A stretch of 64,000 nucleotides of DNA from Phragmites australis (GCF_958298935.1 NC_084932.1:20687501-20751500), one strand, 5' to 3'; positions 35,119 through 48,235 are shown, numbered from the stretch's first letter. Translations and numbers: made by a program. The notes: generated from the sequence alone by a model not told the origin.

Positions 35119-35420
35119 TTACGCGTGTGCATGTTGTAACTGCTCTTGTAACGTGTGTGCTTGTGTGGTAACTACTCTTACAAATTTTTTACAATACGTG
35201 TGCTTATTTGGTAACTGGTCTTACAACGCGTGTGCTTGTATGTTAATTTCTCTTACAATGCGTGTGCTTGTATGGTAACCACTCTTACAAATTATTACAA
35301 TACGTGTGCTTGTTTGATAAGTGCTATTATAACACGTGTGCTTGTGTGGTAATTTCTCATAATGGATTCTTAAAACGCGTGTGCTTGTATGGTAATTACT
35401 CTTATAATACGTGTGCTTAT
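35119..35420 (+). repeat. Minisatellite, about 36-40 bp units
   Basis: About eight imperfect units, each with 'acgcgtgtgcttgt' followed by 'atggtaattactctta'. Lies just inside the left MULE end. Confidence 0.85.
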
Positions 35421-35912
35421 GTACCCAAAATTTAGGTATTGGGATTGGTTTTGGGCATCTATTGGGGTTGCCCTAACACTTCGTGTTTGTCATTTTATGA
35501 CGGGACCAACTGCGTCACGTAACGTCTGTCGACAGAGAAAGAAATAGACGTGTTGTTATTTAATGTTTGAAGCTCTATCATGTGATCACCTCGTGTCTAA
35601 AGATAGATTTAGGATAGAGGTGATGTCATTTTATGCTTAAAGTTCTCGTCACTTCTTGTCTAAAGGAGGAGTCAAAATATAGGTATGAACATATGTCATG
35701 ATTTGAGCCTAAGCACATTAATGTTAGCAATTTCTAACTTTTGACAAAAATTAGTAATGATTTGCTAATTTAAATATACATTTTAAAATTCCTAATTCAC
35801 TACGTAGTCTCAAAGGCTGTGAGCAGCCTTAACACTTAGCCAGTGTTTGAACATACACAATTTAAAAAGTAGTGGTGGTCATATTCCCCCTTGTATCATT
35901 GATCTCAAGATG
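35421..35912. other. MULE interior, no gene seen
   Basis: No recognisable coding sequence. Ends at the ATG target site of the CACTA element. Confidence 0.45.
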
Positions 35913-36116
35913 CACTACTACAAACAGCATATGAGTGCTAGTTAAAAAATAGCTTCAGTGTCAGTTTTTCAATCGGCACCCCTTACTCGGCATTGATAGT
36001 TGGCTACTATTAGTGCCGGTTCACCACCCGACACAATTGCTATTTTCAGATAATAAAAGAAGAGAACTCCTGTCACTGCTCCCACCGCCGGGCACTGCCG
36101 GGCACTCTTGCAAATC

Positions 36117-36560
36117 AAGATAACACTTTGGCTCGAAGGCCGCCACCACAGTACAACGCTGGATCTCGCCGCCTCTCGGCCACCGCGCCTGGATCCCTAG
36201 GCCACCGCTCGGCCACCGTGCCTAGATCCCTAGGCCGCCACTCGGCCGCCGCATGGGCAACGCGCCTGGATCCCTCAACCACCACCATGCCCACTCGACC
36301 GCCTCCACCGCGCCTGGATCCCGCCGCCACCACACTTGGATCCCTTGGCCGCCACCGCACTTGGATCCGTCGGCCACCACCATACTTGGATCCGCCGCCT
36401 CCGCACTTAATTCAACAAACCGCCACCACGCCCACTCGACCGCCGCCACCGTACTTGGATCCGCCACCGCCACGCCCGCTCGGTTGCACACCACCTGGGC
36501 TTCGGCCACCGCTGACACTTTCTTTGTCAGTTTTGCAGGTGGCGAGATGGCCTTCTGGGG
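36117..36560 (+). repeat. GC-rich repeat array inside the CACTA element
   Basis: Imperfect repeats of 'cgcctggatccc' / 'cacttggatccg' spaced 30-45 bp apart among 'gccgccac' runs. Several frames stay open because of composition, but none looks like a protein. It could be a captured and expanded GC-rich gene start. Confidence 0.6.
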
Positions 36561-37089
36561 TGTGAGGACGGCCGCCTCCATGGCCTATCAGTCGCTGGCG
36601 ATGGAGTGGTCCATGAGGCGAAGAGAGAGGAAGAGGAGAGACTGATGGTGAGAGAGCGAGAGGATAAGGTGGACTGAGCCTAGCGGACGCCGAATCGCGA
36701 GCCAAAATTCTATTACATAAAATTTTCAGGTCCGATCGTAGTATTAGTATCGGTTCCTAATAAGAACTGGCACTGATACTAGTTATCAATGCCAGTTTTT
36801 ATCTAAATGGATGGGTTGATGCTTGGTTTTCCTACCAACCGGCAATGATACCTTATCAGTACTGGTTTTGACTGAACCGGTACTGTCGGTGTATCAGGAA
36901 CCGGGGGTCCCTGAGTCCCGAGGCCAGGCCAGCCGTCCGCCACGTGTCACCATCCCGTGAGGTCCCTCTTGCGGGATGAGGAAAGTCTAAGTTCCGGGAG
37001 AAGGGGTTTGAGGCCACAGTCTCTGGTCCCCGAGCACCCCAGTTCCCCGATGACCCGCAGAGTCTAAGTATCGGGAAGAAAGTGCTCGG

Positions 37090-37440
37090 GGAGGTGCCCG
37101 GTCACCCCCGAGCACCCTAGTCCCCCGATGATCAAAAAGGCTAAGTTCCGGGAGAGAGTGCTCGGGGACTATGCGCAGCAGTCCCCGAGCGCACGATTCC
37201 CCGAGGGACAGTGCGAAAGTGCTCGGGAGAGAATGCTCGGGGCTGCACGTGGCAGCCCCCGGGCTCTCGGTTCCCCGAAGGCTCGTACAGGGATAAGCGT
37301 TCCCAGGAGAGAGTGCTCGGGGAGGTAAACAGTACCTCCGAGCACCCGGTACCCCGAAGACAAAGATAGGCATTCCCGGGAGAGAGTGCTCGGGGAGGTG
37401 AACGGTACCCCCGAGCACTCGGCTCCCCGACGACCCAGAG
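37090..37440 (+). repeat. Repeated 'gagagtgctcgggga ... ccccgagcac' units in the solo LTR
   Basis: About five imperfect units of 70-80 bp, each with a purine-rich 'gttcccgggagagagtgctcgg' type block (split here by point differences) and a 'cccccgagcac' block that can pair with it. Probably LTR regulatory or expansion repeats. Confidence 0.7.
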
Positions 37441-38232
37441 AGGCCCCCAAGGGTTCCACCGACGAGGTGTCCGCCCGTCAGAGGTCCAAGGCCACATTAA
37501 ATGAGCGCGCGTGGCCTGACGTATCCAACTGCTCCCGCCGCAGCGTCAGTTCCTGCCACGCTTTGGCAGAGGGGCGTGGGGCTATTAATTGCACGGGTCC
37601 CGTCCCGTATCATTCGGTGTGTCTCGGGATAACATTGCCAGGATCAAGGCGTTCCGCCTGCCGCCCTGCCGTGGCAGAGGAACAAGACAGGGCGGGCACG
37701 CCGGGTGGCTTTGTGGCTGCCCGGTGGGCCCCCTCAACAGCGCCTGTTGCCAGGGCGTCCACAGTGACAAGTGACCGGACGCGCGCCGCGTTTTTCCATC
37801 GCCCCAGTCACTTTGCCCAGAGGAAATGATGACGCCTTTCTCAGCCGTGGCATCTTGGAACTTGTGCCACTTCCTTCCCGTTCGGGGTATGTCGCGGCCG
37901 ACGAATGCATAAAAGAGTCGGCACACAGAAGAGAAGAAGGAAAGGAGAGATCAACAAGCCCAAGCAGTCAACCGTGCCGCAACCAATGAAGAAGAGACCG
38001 TAAGCATCGGGCATAGAAGCACCAAGAACAAAAACCATAGTCCCTGCCCAAGAGCAAGGGGCTTCAAGCTCTTAGTTAGACACAATATTCTTGTAACCAG
38101 CTACATCCTTGAGGGATCTCCCTCAGGATAGTTATTGCATCCATACAGGAGTAGGGTATTACGCCCCCGTGCGGCCCGAACCTGTCTAAAATCCGGTGCA
38201 TTTACTTCCCTTTGCACTAGGTCGATCATCCC

Positions 38233-39716
38233 TGAAAGTGCCTAGAGGGGGGTGAATAGGCTTTTCTGAAAATTAAAACTAAAAATAGCAGATTAAACTG
38301 CCGGATATTCCGGTGAAGTCCGGATACTCCGGTATGGTCCGGAGTATCCGGTCTAGTCCGGAGTCTCCGTTCTAACAGGAAATTTCAGAATAAATGTGAA
38401 CTAAAGATAACAGCTAGAGTCTAAGAATTACACTAGGTCTACTAGATATCACAAGGCTAGAATAACACTTAATACTAGCAAGATTGTCACTAAAGCAATT
38501 TAAATGACAAGTTACCAAATTCACACGATAAAGTAAATTTTGCAAATAAGAACACGTGAATTTATCCCGGAGTTCGGCCACCTCATAAAGAAGTGCCTAC
38601 GTCTCCGTTGAGGAGCTCACAAAGAGCCGGATCTTCTCCAACCCTATCCTCTTCTAGCGACCACCAAGATCAAGCTAGAAATTCTTACTCAATATGAAGA
38701 TGCTAACAAACTTTCCGAGGCACACCACAAGTTTTGGGTGCTCTTCGGGCGACTCCTTTCCTTCTAGAAGCCCAAAGCTTCAAGAGAGATGATCGCAGTA
38801 GATGCTCGATGAAGAACTCAATGCTCAAGTGGCTTGAACCCTCTCCAAACACACACTCTCAAATTTGTGCAAACTTTGCTTTAGAGATGATCGGAGGGGC
38901 TTTGAATGCTCTTAAAGTGCTCAAGAGGTCTCAAGAATACCAGCCACAGCAAGCTCTAAATGCTATGGAGAGAGGGGGCATTTATAGCACTCTCTCACAG
39001 ACTAGCCGTTACTGTTTTTATCAGAGCTTACCGGAGTATCCGGTGTACACCGGAGTCTCCGGTCCTAATTCCAAAAACGGCGTCAGAACGGTCACGAACG
39101 TGTCAGAACTAGCCGTTACAGTTCTGTTTAATTACCGGAGTCTCCGGTGAACACCGGAGTCTCCGGTCCTGACAGATTTTCCAAAATGACTAAGTCCGGA
39201 GACTAGCCGGACCCTCCGGCATCTCCAGGTACCGGAGTATCCGGTGAACACCGGAGACTCCGGTCTTTTTTTCTTAAAAAGAATAAACCGTAACCGAGAC
39301 TCTCTGCCGGAGGCTATCTCGGAGACTCCAGCCGAACACTAAGTACCGGAGTATCCAGTGAACACCGGAGACTCCGGACTTCAAAGATTTTCAGAAAGAG
39401 TTTCATGTCCGTGAGTGAATGTGTCTCTCAACTGGGTGGTTCTAAAGGATCTCTTGAGCATTGAGACACTAATCAAGCAATCAAATCCATCCATCTAAAA
39501 ATATGTCTATCCTAGACTCAATTTCAAAAATAAAATGAATGTAAACCCTATCTAGTAGCCTTCGTTGATTCTTCATTTGTTTCGGCGGGCGTCAAACGTC
39601 ATTTACCTTCACAACTAATGCTTAAACCTGTTCAATACTCGAAAAGCATGTTAGTTCTTTAATCGTTTTGTCATCAATAAGCCAAAACCCACTTAGGGGG
39701 CCTAGATGCACTTTCA
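38233..39716 (-). repeat. 3' LTR of the Sirevirus
   Basis: 1484 bp. Rich in 'ccggagtatccggtg' and 'gaacaccggagactccgg' motifs. Contains about 318 bp (38262-38580) missing from the 5' LTR, and lacks about 110 bp present there. Confidence 0.93.
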
Positions 39717-39735
39717 ATCTCCCCATTTTTGGTGA
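39717..39735 (-). other. Polypurine tract of the Sirevirus
   Basis: On the minus strand, 'ccaaaaatggggagat' directly precedes the 3' LTR. Confidence 0.8.
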
Positions 39736-40137
39736 TTGATGACAACCCAATTAAAGCATACACAAGGATATATGAAATAAGATTTTGAATTCTAGAAGAT
39801 ATGGTGAGCTCCCCCTAAATGTGTGCATTGGTTTAAACGGAGTTAAACATCAATGCACATATTTGAGAATTTAAATTCACAGGACCCCCCCCTATATCCT
39901 AGAATCCGTGGGATACAAAATTTATGATAAGACATGGAGCACACAAAACTTAAGAAAGTACGACAATCATCACACTAACATAAAAGGTCTTACAAATTAA
40001 ACGACACAAAGTTCATCACAAACAAAAGTCCAATTGTCCAACAGCGATAGGAATTAAAAGGAGTCCAAAGCTAAGGAAACTAAGGAAATGGATAACTATC
40101 TCTCCCCCTTTGGCATCAAGCACCAAAAAGAGAGAGC

Positions 40138-41835
40138 CTACTCGCTGCTGCCATCTTCCTCATCATCATCTTCTTCTTCTTCACTTCCTTCGGCGCCGTC
40201 AGAGGAGTCATCTTGGGCTTGTTGTTGAGAACTCTCGGCAGCAGCTTGGGCTTCATCATACCATGCCCAAGGGTTCTCAACCTCAAATGGTGCACTCTCC
40301 GCTTCATCTGACTCAATAGGAGAGCAAGGTGGCTGGAGGTTCATGGATGAGTACATTTGTTTTTGACGATTCTCCATTTTCCTTAAGCGAGCACCTTGAT
40401 CCTTGATTTGAGTGGCATTATGGGTGCAAATCTTGAAAATTGCTTTGAGAGCGCTCTTGATGAATGATGACCCTCGAGGAGGAGCACGTCTCGAGGCAAA
40501 CTGTCTCGAGCTAGGAGGAGCACGAGGAGGTGATGGAGATGTGGAGGGAGCTCGAATGTTCAGAGGCCTCATTCTGTAGGGTTCATGCTTAATCTCCTTC
40601 ACAAAAGTCTTCTTGGATACCTTTTCAATGATAAACATGAGATAAGGAGCATATCCACAACTTTTTATTGGCGACTTGGATGTAAAGACAATTTCTTCCC
40701 AAAGAAAATGAGCCACGCTGAAAGGAGCATGATCATTAGACATGGCTGCAAGGAGATTTCTGGATATACTCTGAACTGTTGTTGCATCTCCGCTCTTGGG
40801 CGCCAAGGTGAGTCGGAATAGGGAGTTCAAACAACGATAGAAAGGCCTCATTCCCGTGAGCTTTCTGAACTCAACTCGTCCATGATTCAAATACATGAAC
40901 CCAATTTCTTCTAATGTCAGCTGATTCTCATTGTGAATTTGATCTTTGGAAGTATCTCTGGCATCAAGATGAAAATAGTGAGCAAAGCCTCTGAAGTTAA
41001 TCCTGTATTTGACTCCCTCTGTCATCCAGTGCATAATGGGATTTTCACATCCCTCAAACCACACTGTAGCATAGAATTGTGCGATAACTTCCTCGCACCA
41101 ATCATACCTGAAAGCCATAATATTTTTTACCTTCTTGCTCTCACAAGCTGCAATCACTTCAGTGAACATAGGGTCATTTTTCCTGGCCATATAATCCCAA
41201 TCAATCCATTGCATGGGATTAATAGGCTTTTTCTTGGCCAAGATTACTGTCTCATAGAAGTCTGCCTGAAAATCATTCCAGAAGCGATAATCTGCAATAT
41301 TCTTCTCATACTCATACGGGTTGTTCAACCTTTCACTAACAACCCTGGAAACATGCTTCATGTAGTTCACTGTCTGCTTTGGAGTATCAATGACACAAGC
41401 AGTTCTCCGAGGTCTATGAAGTTTCAAGGGTCCAATGACTTCATCGGCTTGTTCTTCTTCATCATTCTCGGACTCAGACGAGTGATCTTGAGCAACACCT
41501 TTGCCTCTTTCTTCCCTAGAGGGCATGCTTCCTTGACCTCTTCCCGCTGTCACTTTAGCTGGTCCCTTTCCCCTTCCATAATCTCGGCCTCGCATAGCTT
41601 GAGTTTTGGTTCGGCAAATGGTCACAATATCCCTTTCATAATTTTCAGCATCTCTGCCTTCCTCAATGTGGATACCACCACCTGCGGCTACTTTGCGGAC
41701 TCTTTCACCACTAGCATGACCGCTTTCACTATCTTCCGATCGGGCAAGAGCTCTTGTTTCTTGAGCACGAGGGTCACTTCTTTATTTCTTTTTCCTTTCG
41801 AAAGTGTGACCCTTCTCAAAACGGTCTCCGGCCAT
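40138..41835 (-). pseudogene. Sirevirus downstream ORF (PF20167-like), nearly intact
   Basis: About 565 codons from ATG at 41835, interrupted only by TAA at 41784-41782 (codon 18); a 495-codon frame from an internal ATG at 41625 is open. Visible parts: basic Gly/Arg N-terminus; a folded middle with 'NIADYRFWNDFQADFYETVI', 'DWCEEVIAQFYATVWF', 'MHWMTEGVKYRINFRGFAHY', 'YLNHGRVEFRKLTG' and 'LWEEIVFTSKSPIKSCGYAP'; a Pro/Arg linker; a short coiled-coil-like region; and an acidic C-terminus. No signal peptide or transmembrane segment is visible, so 'envelope-like' rests only on position. I recognise the QFYATVWF-HWMTEG pattern as PF20167-like. Function unknown. It is related to the broken ORF at 10.3-12.4 kb. 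Confidence 0.75.
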
Positions 41836-42750
41836 TGCAAGAACACCTAGGAGATATGGAATGAACAAAGGATATGAGGAACAAAAGTTTGGACAGAATA
41901 CGCTGAAATTTCAGGCTGATACCGGAGTATCCGGTGTACACCGGATACTCCGGTCGGCCCCGACAGATTTCCAAAAAACCTAGGGTTTGGAAGATTTGGC
42001 CGACTAAAGATGAAACAAGATTGGGAAAGTGTTCTAGAAGGTACTAGGAACTATTCTACCAAGGGAAAACAACTCTAGGCAAGGGCATTGAGAGATCGGG
42101 AAGATTGTTGAAAACGGTACCTTTGAGCTCAAATCCTCCGGGGATTTTGAAGAATAGGGATCTCCAGAGGTTCCGGCCTTCAATCCAAGTGAGAAAAGTA
42201 GCAAGACTTGAAGATCCGTGGGTTCTTCTCAAAAATCGCCGGAGAGGAAGATATTTGGAGAGAGGACAAGTGAATAGATGAGAAAAGATAAATGTTCGGG
42301 CTGGGGAAATATATAGGATTCTGAAAATACCGGAGACTCCGGTGTAGACTGGAGACTCCGGTCCTGACACTTTTACCGGAGACTCCGGTGAAGACCGGAC
42401 TTTCCGGTAACTAGAAACAGGACAGGAATCAGCTGAGGCTGTGAACAGTGTCAGGTCCGGATACTCCGGTGAACACCGGACATTCCGGGACCTGGAACTG
42501 TCACAGGAAGATTTAGAGCTGAAAAATTGGGGATGGGATTTTCTGGGGAGAAAGATGTTGGACAAGAGGATTAATTTGCTAAATGTGATCAGCCAACAAG
42601 CATCATTACATAACTATGATCACAAATTGCAAATTATGATCGAGAGATCAAAAAGCCAAATAATTTTGAGAAAAACACTCAAAATGCAGTTTTCGCAAAC
42701 TCTTAACTAAGAAAGCTATAAATCTATAACAAGCAAATGTATGCAACAGT
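41836..42750 (-). other. Sirevirus spacer between pol and the downstream ORF
   Basis: Non-coding. Contains several 'ccggagactccggtg' / 'ccggatactccggtg' motifs like those of the LTR (41920-41960, 42330-42410, 42455-42490). Confidence 0.7.
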
Positions 42751-45700
42751 TCAAGCTACGTTCCGAGAATCTAGGATATTTAATTCACTTCTCAACTCGT
42801 AAAACCTTTGTTCGTCTAGTGGTTTGGTGAGGATATCGGCTAATTATTTTTCGGTTCTCACATGGCGAATATTAATATCCCCTTTTGTTGCATGATCTCT
42901 CAAGAAATGATGTCTAATGTCTATGTGCTTGGTTCTTGAGTGTTGTACGGGATTGTTGGCTATTTTGATGGCACTCTCATTATCACACAAAAGTGGAATT
43001 TTGGAAGTTTTGTGGCCATAGTCTCTTAGAGTTTGCTTCATCCATAGGAGTTGAGCACAACAAGCTCCCGCGGCAACATATTCGGCTTCGGCGGTGGATA
43101 GAGCTACGGAGTTTTGTTTCTTGGATGACCATGACACTAAGGACCTACTCAAGAATTGGCAAGTTCCCGAAGTGCTTTTTCTATCCACTTTGCAACCGGC
43201 ATAATCGGAGTCCGAATAGCCGATAAGGTCGAAGGATGACCCTTTTGGATACCATAAGCCAAGGTATGGAGTATGAACTAAATATCGAAGAATCCTCTTA
43301 ACGGCCATTAAATGGCATTCTTTGGGAGCGGCTTGAAATCTTGCACACATGCACACACTAAGCATGATATCGGGTCTAGATGCACATAAATAAAGCAAAG
43401 ATCCTATCATGGAACGATATACCTTTTGATCCACGCTTTTGCCTTCTCCATTGAGATCAAGATGTCCATTAGCTTGCATGGGCGTCTTGATTGGTTTGGC
43501 ATTCTCCATGTCAAACTTCTTGAGCATATCTTTGATGTACTTGGTTTGGCAAATGAAGGTTCCTTCTTTGAGTTGCTTGATTTGAAATCCGAGAAAGAAC
43601 TCCAATTCTCCCATCATGGACATCTCAAACCTCCTTGTCATAATCCTACTAAAGTCTTCACAAAATTGTTGATTAGTAGAACCAAATATAATATCATCGG
43701 CATATATTTGGCAAACAAATAAATCATTATCAACATTCTTAGTAAAGAGAGTAGAGTCGGCTTTGCCTATTTCAAAGCCCTTTTTGACAAGAAAATTCCT
43801 AAGGCATTCATACCATGCTCTAGGAGCTTGCTTTAGCCCATAGAGCGCCTTATGGAGTTTAAAAACATGCTCGGGATGTTTGGGATCTTCAAAGCCAGGC
43901 GGTTGCTCCACATACACCAATTCGGAGATTGGTCCATTTAGAAATGCGCTCTTCACATCCATTTGATATAACTTGAAATCATGGTGAGTAGCATAGGCTA
44001 ATAAAATACGAATTGACTCTAGCCTAGCTACGGGAGCGTATGTCTCACCAAAATCCAAACCTTCGATTTGAGTAAACCCTTGAGCAACCAAGCGAGCTTT
44101 GTTCCTTGTTACTATCCTATTTTCATCTTGTTTGTTGCGGAAGACCCATTTTGTCCCAATCACATTTTGTTTTGGCCTTTCCACCAAAGACCAAACTTCA
44201 TTTCTTTTGAAGTTGTTCAATTCTTCTTGCATGGCCATTATCCAATCCGGATCATCAAGCGCTTCTTCTACCTTCAAGGGTTCCAAAGAGGAAACAAAAG
44301 AGTAAAATTCACAAAAATTTGCAATTCTTGAACGAGTAGTTACCCCCTTTTGTATATCACCAAGGATGTTGTCCACGGGGTGATCTCTTTGGATACTTTG
44401 ATGAACACGTGGATGTGGCACTTGTGATTGATGTTGGATGTCTTCCACTTCATCATTCAAAAAATTGTTTGGATCTTCACGGTCTTAATGTTGATCTTGT
44501 GGTCTCTTGTCGTCTTGATCTTGGGTTGATGTTGATGGTTCAACTTGCATTGATGAAGATGGTTGATCTTGATCGATTTGAGCTTCTTGAGTCTTTTGTT
44601 GTTCTAAGGGCTTGATTTCGCCAATTGCCATCTTCTTGATTGCTTCGCTTGGTATTTCTTCGTCACCTAAAATATTAGTATCCACTTGCTCCACTTGGGA
44701 ACCATTAGATTCATCAAATGTTACATCTCTCGCAATTTCAACACACCCGGTGGTTTTGTTGAAAATGCGGTAGGCGTAGTCATTTGATCCATAACCAAGC
44801 ATAAACCCTTCATCTACCTTTGGAGCAAATTTTGAACTTCTAGCTTTCTTGTTTAAAATGAAGCATTTGCTACCAAAGACCTTAAAGTAGGAAACGTTGG
44901 GCTTGTTACCGGTTAGAAGCTCATATGAAGTCTTGTTTAACAACTTGTGTAAATACAACCGGTTGATGGCATGGCATGCGGTGTTGATTGCTTCCGCCCA
45001 AAATTGATCCGATACCTTGTATTCATCAAGCATTGTTCTTGCGGACTCAATTAGAGTCATATTCTTTCTCTCGACCACTCCATTTTGTTGAGGGGAGTAG
45101 GGAGCCGAGAACTCATACTTGATTCCTTCTTCATCAAGAAACTCTTCAACTTGTATGTTCTTGAACTCGCTTCCATTGTCGCTTCTAACTCTCTTGATCT
45201 TCACTTCGAACTCATTTTGTGCTCTTCTCACAAACTTCTTGAAAATGGCTTGAGTTTTGCTTTTATCATGCAAGAAGAATACCCAAGTGAAACGTGAAAA
45301 ATCATCAACAATAACTAAACCATATATGTTACCTCCGATACTTATGTAAGTGATTGGCCCAAATAAGTCCATGTGAAGGAGTTCCAATGGTCTTGTAGTG
45401 GTCATCACATTTTTCAAGGGATGAGATGCACCAACTTGCTTTCCCACTTGGCAAGCACTACAAATTCTATTTTTCTCAAAAGTCACATTTGTTAGTCTTA
45501 GGATGTGTTCGCCCTTTTGAAGTTTGGACAAATTCCTCATGCCAACATGAGCAAGTCGGCGATGCCAAAGCCAACCCATGCTAGACTTAGCCATCAAGCA
45601 AGTTTTAGGCTTCACTCCATCCGTTGAAAAATCAACAAGATAGAGTTTACCCTTCAACTTGCCGGTGAAGACTATTGAGGCGTCCTCCCTTCTAGAGACA

Positions 45701-45975
45701 ACCACACCCTCATTTGTAAAAAGACAATTATAACATATTTCACATAATTGAGATACGGATAATAAATTGTAATTAAGTGATTTTACTAACAAGACATTTG
45801 AAATAGAAGTATCATTTGAGATGGCGATTTTACCTAGGCCCATTACCTCTCCTTTTCCATTATCGCCAAAGATGATGTTTTCATGAGGTCCTCCATTTTC
45901 TTCAAAGGAAGAGAACATACTCTTTTCTCTGGTCATGTGATTTGTACATCCGCTATCAATGACCCAACTTGATCC
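42751..45975 (-). pseudogene. Sirevirus pol: protease, integrase, RT, RNase H with two stops
   Basis: Protease 'WVIDSGCTNHMT' (about 45960-45930); pre-integrase 'WHRRLAHVGMRNL', 'CSACQVGKQ'; integrase 'LHMDLFGPITY', 'VDDFSRFTWVFF', 'RSDNGSEF', '[13 protein letters not shown]'. A TAA stop lies at 44485. RT: '[20 protein letters not shown]', '[12 protein letters not shown]', '[12 protein letters not shown]', catalytic YADD in '[12 protein letters not shown]'. RNase H: '[10 protein letters not shown]', '[13 protein letters not shown]', '[10 protein letters not shown]', then TAA at 42841-42843 just before LADILTKPLDEQRF, and the natural end at 42751. No frameshift inside pol. Gag and pol lie in different frames. 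The two stops are the only visible obstacles. Confidence 0.93.
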
Positions 45976-46003
45976 ACCAGAGGAGTATGCCTACAAAACA
46001 AAG

Positions 46004-48196
46004 TTATGCCTTTATTTTAGGTACCCAAATTTGTTTGGGTCCTTTAGCGTTAGTCACAAGCACTTTTGGCACCCACACATTCCTTTTTACAATTCTATCT
46101 CTTGTGCGGGGACCAACATAAAGAGCAACCACTTTACCACGGTGGTCTCTCTTTAGCAAGTATGAGGCATAAAAAGAACATTGGGGAGCATGAGCCTTCG
46201 GTTGCCGTGTTTGAGTCATGTGATTAACTTGTTTGCCTCCTTTGACAAACTTGAGGCATTTCACTCCATTCAATAGCACACGATCATTTGGCTTGCTCGT
46301 GTATTGGTCAAATCCAAGACCTATCTTTTGCTTATTGTCTTTGGCTTGGATAGTCTTGTAAAGTGCATCCTTTGACTTATAAGTTTTGATGCACCCATAT
46401 TTGACCAAAGCATTTAGCCTCTCATTTTCCTTTTGTAATGCTTGCAAGGATTCAATATTAGTTGTACAAGTATTAATATCAAGGTTAGAACAACGAGATC
46501 ATCCATTGCTAGTAGATGCACTAGATAGTAAATTTGCTTCACTAGGGTTGGATGAGCCTCTCTTAAGAATATCAATTTGTGTTTCAAGAGTTCTATAATT
46601 TTCATCTAAACAGGATAATTTCTCTTGAAGCAAGAAATTGTTACTCTTAAGATCAGCAATTGAGGAATTGGCTAAATCATAATCTTTAGACAATTTCTCA
46701 ACTTTTTCCTTCTCTTTAGCAAAGAGCTCCTCGAGTTCAAGGTTTCTCTCCTTTTCAAGGATGAGCAAGTCTTCTTGTCTCTCAAGGGTCTCTTCATGAC
46801 TATCTATTGTATCCATTAGCTCCTTTATTTTAGCCATGACATTTTTATTCAAACCTTTGAACAAATTATCACAATCACTATCATACTCACTATCACTATC
46901 TAGGAGCTTGGATTGAGATTTTACCTTGCGGCTTTTAGCCATGAAGCATTTTGGGGAGTCACCATCATCATCATCACTCATTAAGAGTGATTTTCTTGGT
47001 GTAGGCTCATGAATAGCAATGGTGGCGACTCCTTCATCATCGGAGTCCGAGTCGGAGTTGGAATCCCACTCTTCTCCAATGTGTGCTTGACCCGAATATT
47101 TCTTCTTGTACATCTTGTTCTTGTCCTTCTTGTATGGCTTGACTTTGTTGTCTTCTTTGTCATTTCCTTTCTTCTTGTTTGGACAATCGGCTATAAAGTG
47201 ACCAATTTCGCCACATTCATAGCATGCCCTTCTTGATGTTCTCTTCTTAGGCATGTCTCGGTTGTACTTTGAATAGCCTCCTTTTCTCATGAATTTCTTG
47301 AACCTTTTCACAAAGAAAGCCATTTCTTCATCTTCGGAGCTTTCATCTTCATTTGTGCTTGATTCTTGGACTTGCTTGCTTTTGCTTGCCTTGAGTGCAA
47401 TTTCTTTATACCTTGAGGTTGAGCTTTGTTTAGCATGAATCTTCACTTCATTTGCTTCTTCTTCCATGAGCTCATGAGCAAGAATCCTTCCAAGCACATC
47501 GCTTGGTGTGAGCCTCTTGTAATCCCTTTTCTCTCGGAGGAGCGTCACCAAAGTAGGATTTCTAGGAGCAAATGCTCTAAGTAATCTCTTCACCACATTG
47601 TGATCATCAATGTCCTCGCTTTCGAGCCCTCTTAGCTTGTTCACAAGCACCATCATCCGATTATACATTGCTTGAGGAGTTTCATGATCCTCCATCACAA
47701 ATCTTCCTAGCTTTCCCTCAAGCAACTCTATTTTGGATTCTCTCACACTTGTAGTCCCTTCATGAGCAACTTGAAGTGTGTCCTAAATTTGCTTAGCTTC
47801 CTCAAGTCCATCCACTTTATTGAATTCCTCCGGACTCAAGGCACTAAGCAACACACTTGTAGCTTGAGCATTGCGATGCATATTTTGTTCTTCACTTGAG
47901 GTGGGCTCTTAGTCTTCCTCCGGCAGCTCAAAACCTGTGCAAACAATCTTCCAAATACTTGGATGAAGAGAGATTAAATACATTTTCATTTTGTGCCTCC
48001 AAGCGGCATAATGTGTACCATCGAAGAATGGTGCACGCCCGGATGACACAGAAATATAATTGCTTGAAGAATTCAAACGATCATAATTGAAAGGAATCTC
48101 ACTTCCCTTTCCTTTACCATTACCATCATCACTCCTTGATGGATCATCTTTGAAACCCCTCGGACTTCTGGATGTCGACATAATGATTCCCTCCAA
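46004..48196 (-). pseudogene. Sirevirus gag with three stops
   Basis: The N-terminus has 'IPFNYDRLNSS' and 'FFDGTHYAAWRHKMKMYL'; a TAA lies at 47909 and a TAG at 47783 within 'AKQI*DTLQV', where the family has Trp. The UBN2-type part continues with 'MYNRMMVLVNKLRGLES' and 'LTPSDVLGRILAHELME'. The zinc knuckle is CYECGEIGHFIADC. A long acidic coiled-coil C-terminal part follows, with TGA at 46499 and a tail ending 'KGPKQIWVPKIKA'. The extended coiled-coil gag is a Sirevirus trait. The ATG in 'IIMSTSRSPRG' (about 48181) is the likelier start. Confidence 0.88.
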
Positions 48197-48218
48197 GCGG
48201 TGAAGCTTTGTAGGAGGT

Positions 48219-48235
48219 TAGGCTCTGATACCAAT
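48219..48235 (-). other. Primer-binding site of the Sirevirus
   Basis: On the minus strand, ATTGGTATCAGAGCC directly follows the 5' LTR: initiator tRNA-Met type. A second copy of 'taggctctgatacc' lies inside the LTR at about 48262-48276. Confidence 0.92.

Noticed and set aside
36128..36645. Overlapping open frames of 130-145 codons
   Set aside because: They exist in several frames at once because the DNA is GC-rich and repetitive; no domain or codon signature.
37386..37829. 147-codon frame in a GC-rich region
   Set aside because: Inside the gypsy-type solo LTR; open by composition.
38734..39150. 138-codon frame, identical copy at 48426-48842
   Set aside because: Both lie in the two LTRs of the same Sirevirus; the identity reflects LTR homology, not a gene family.
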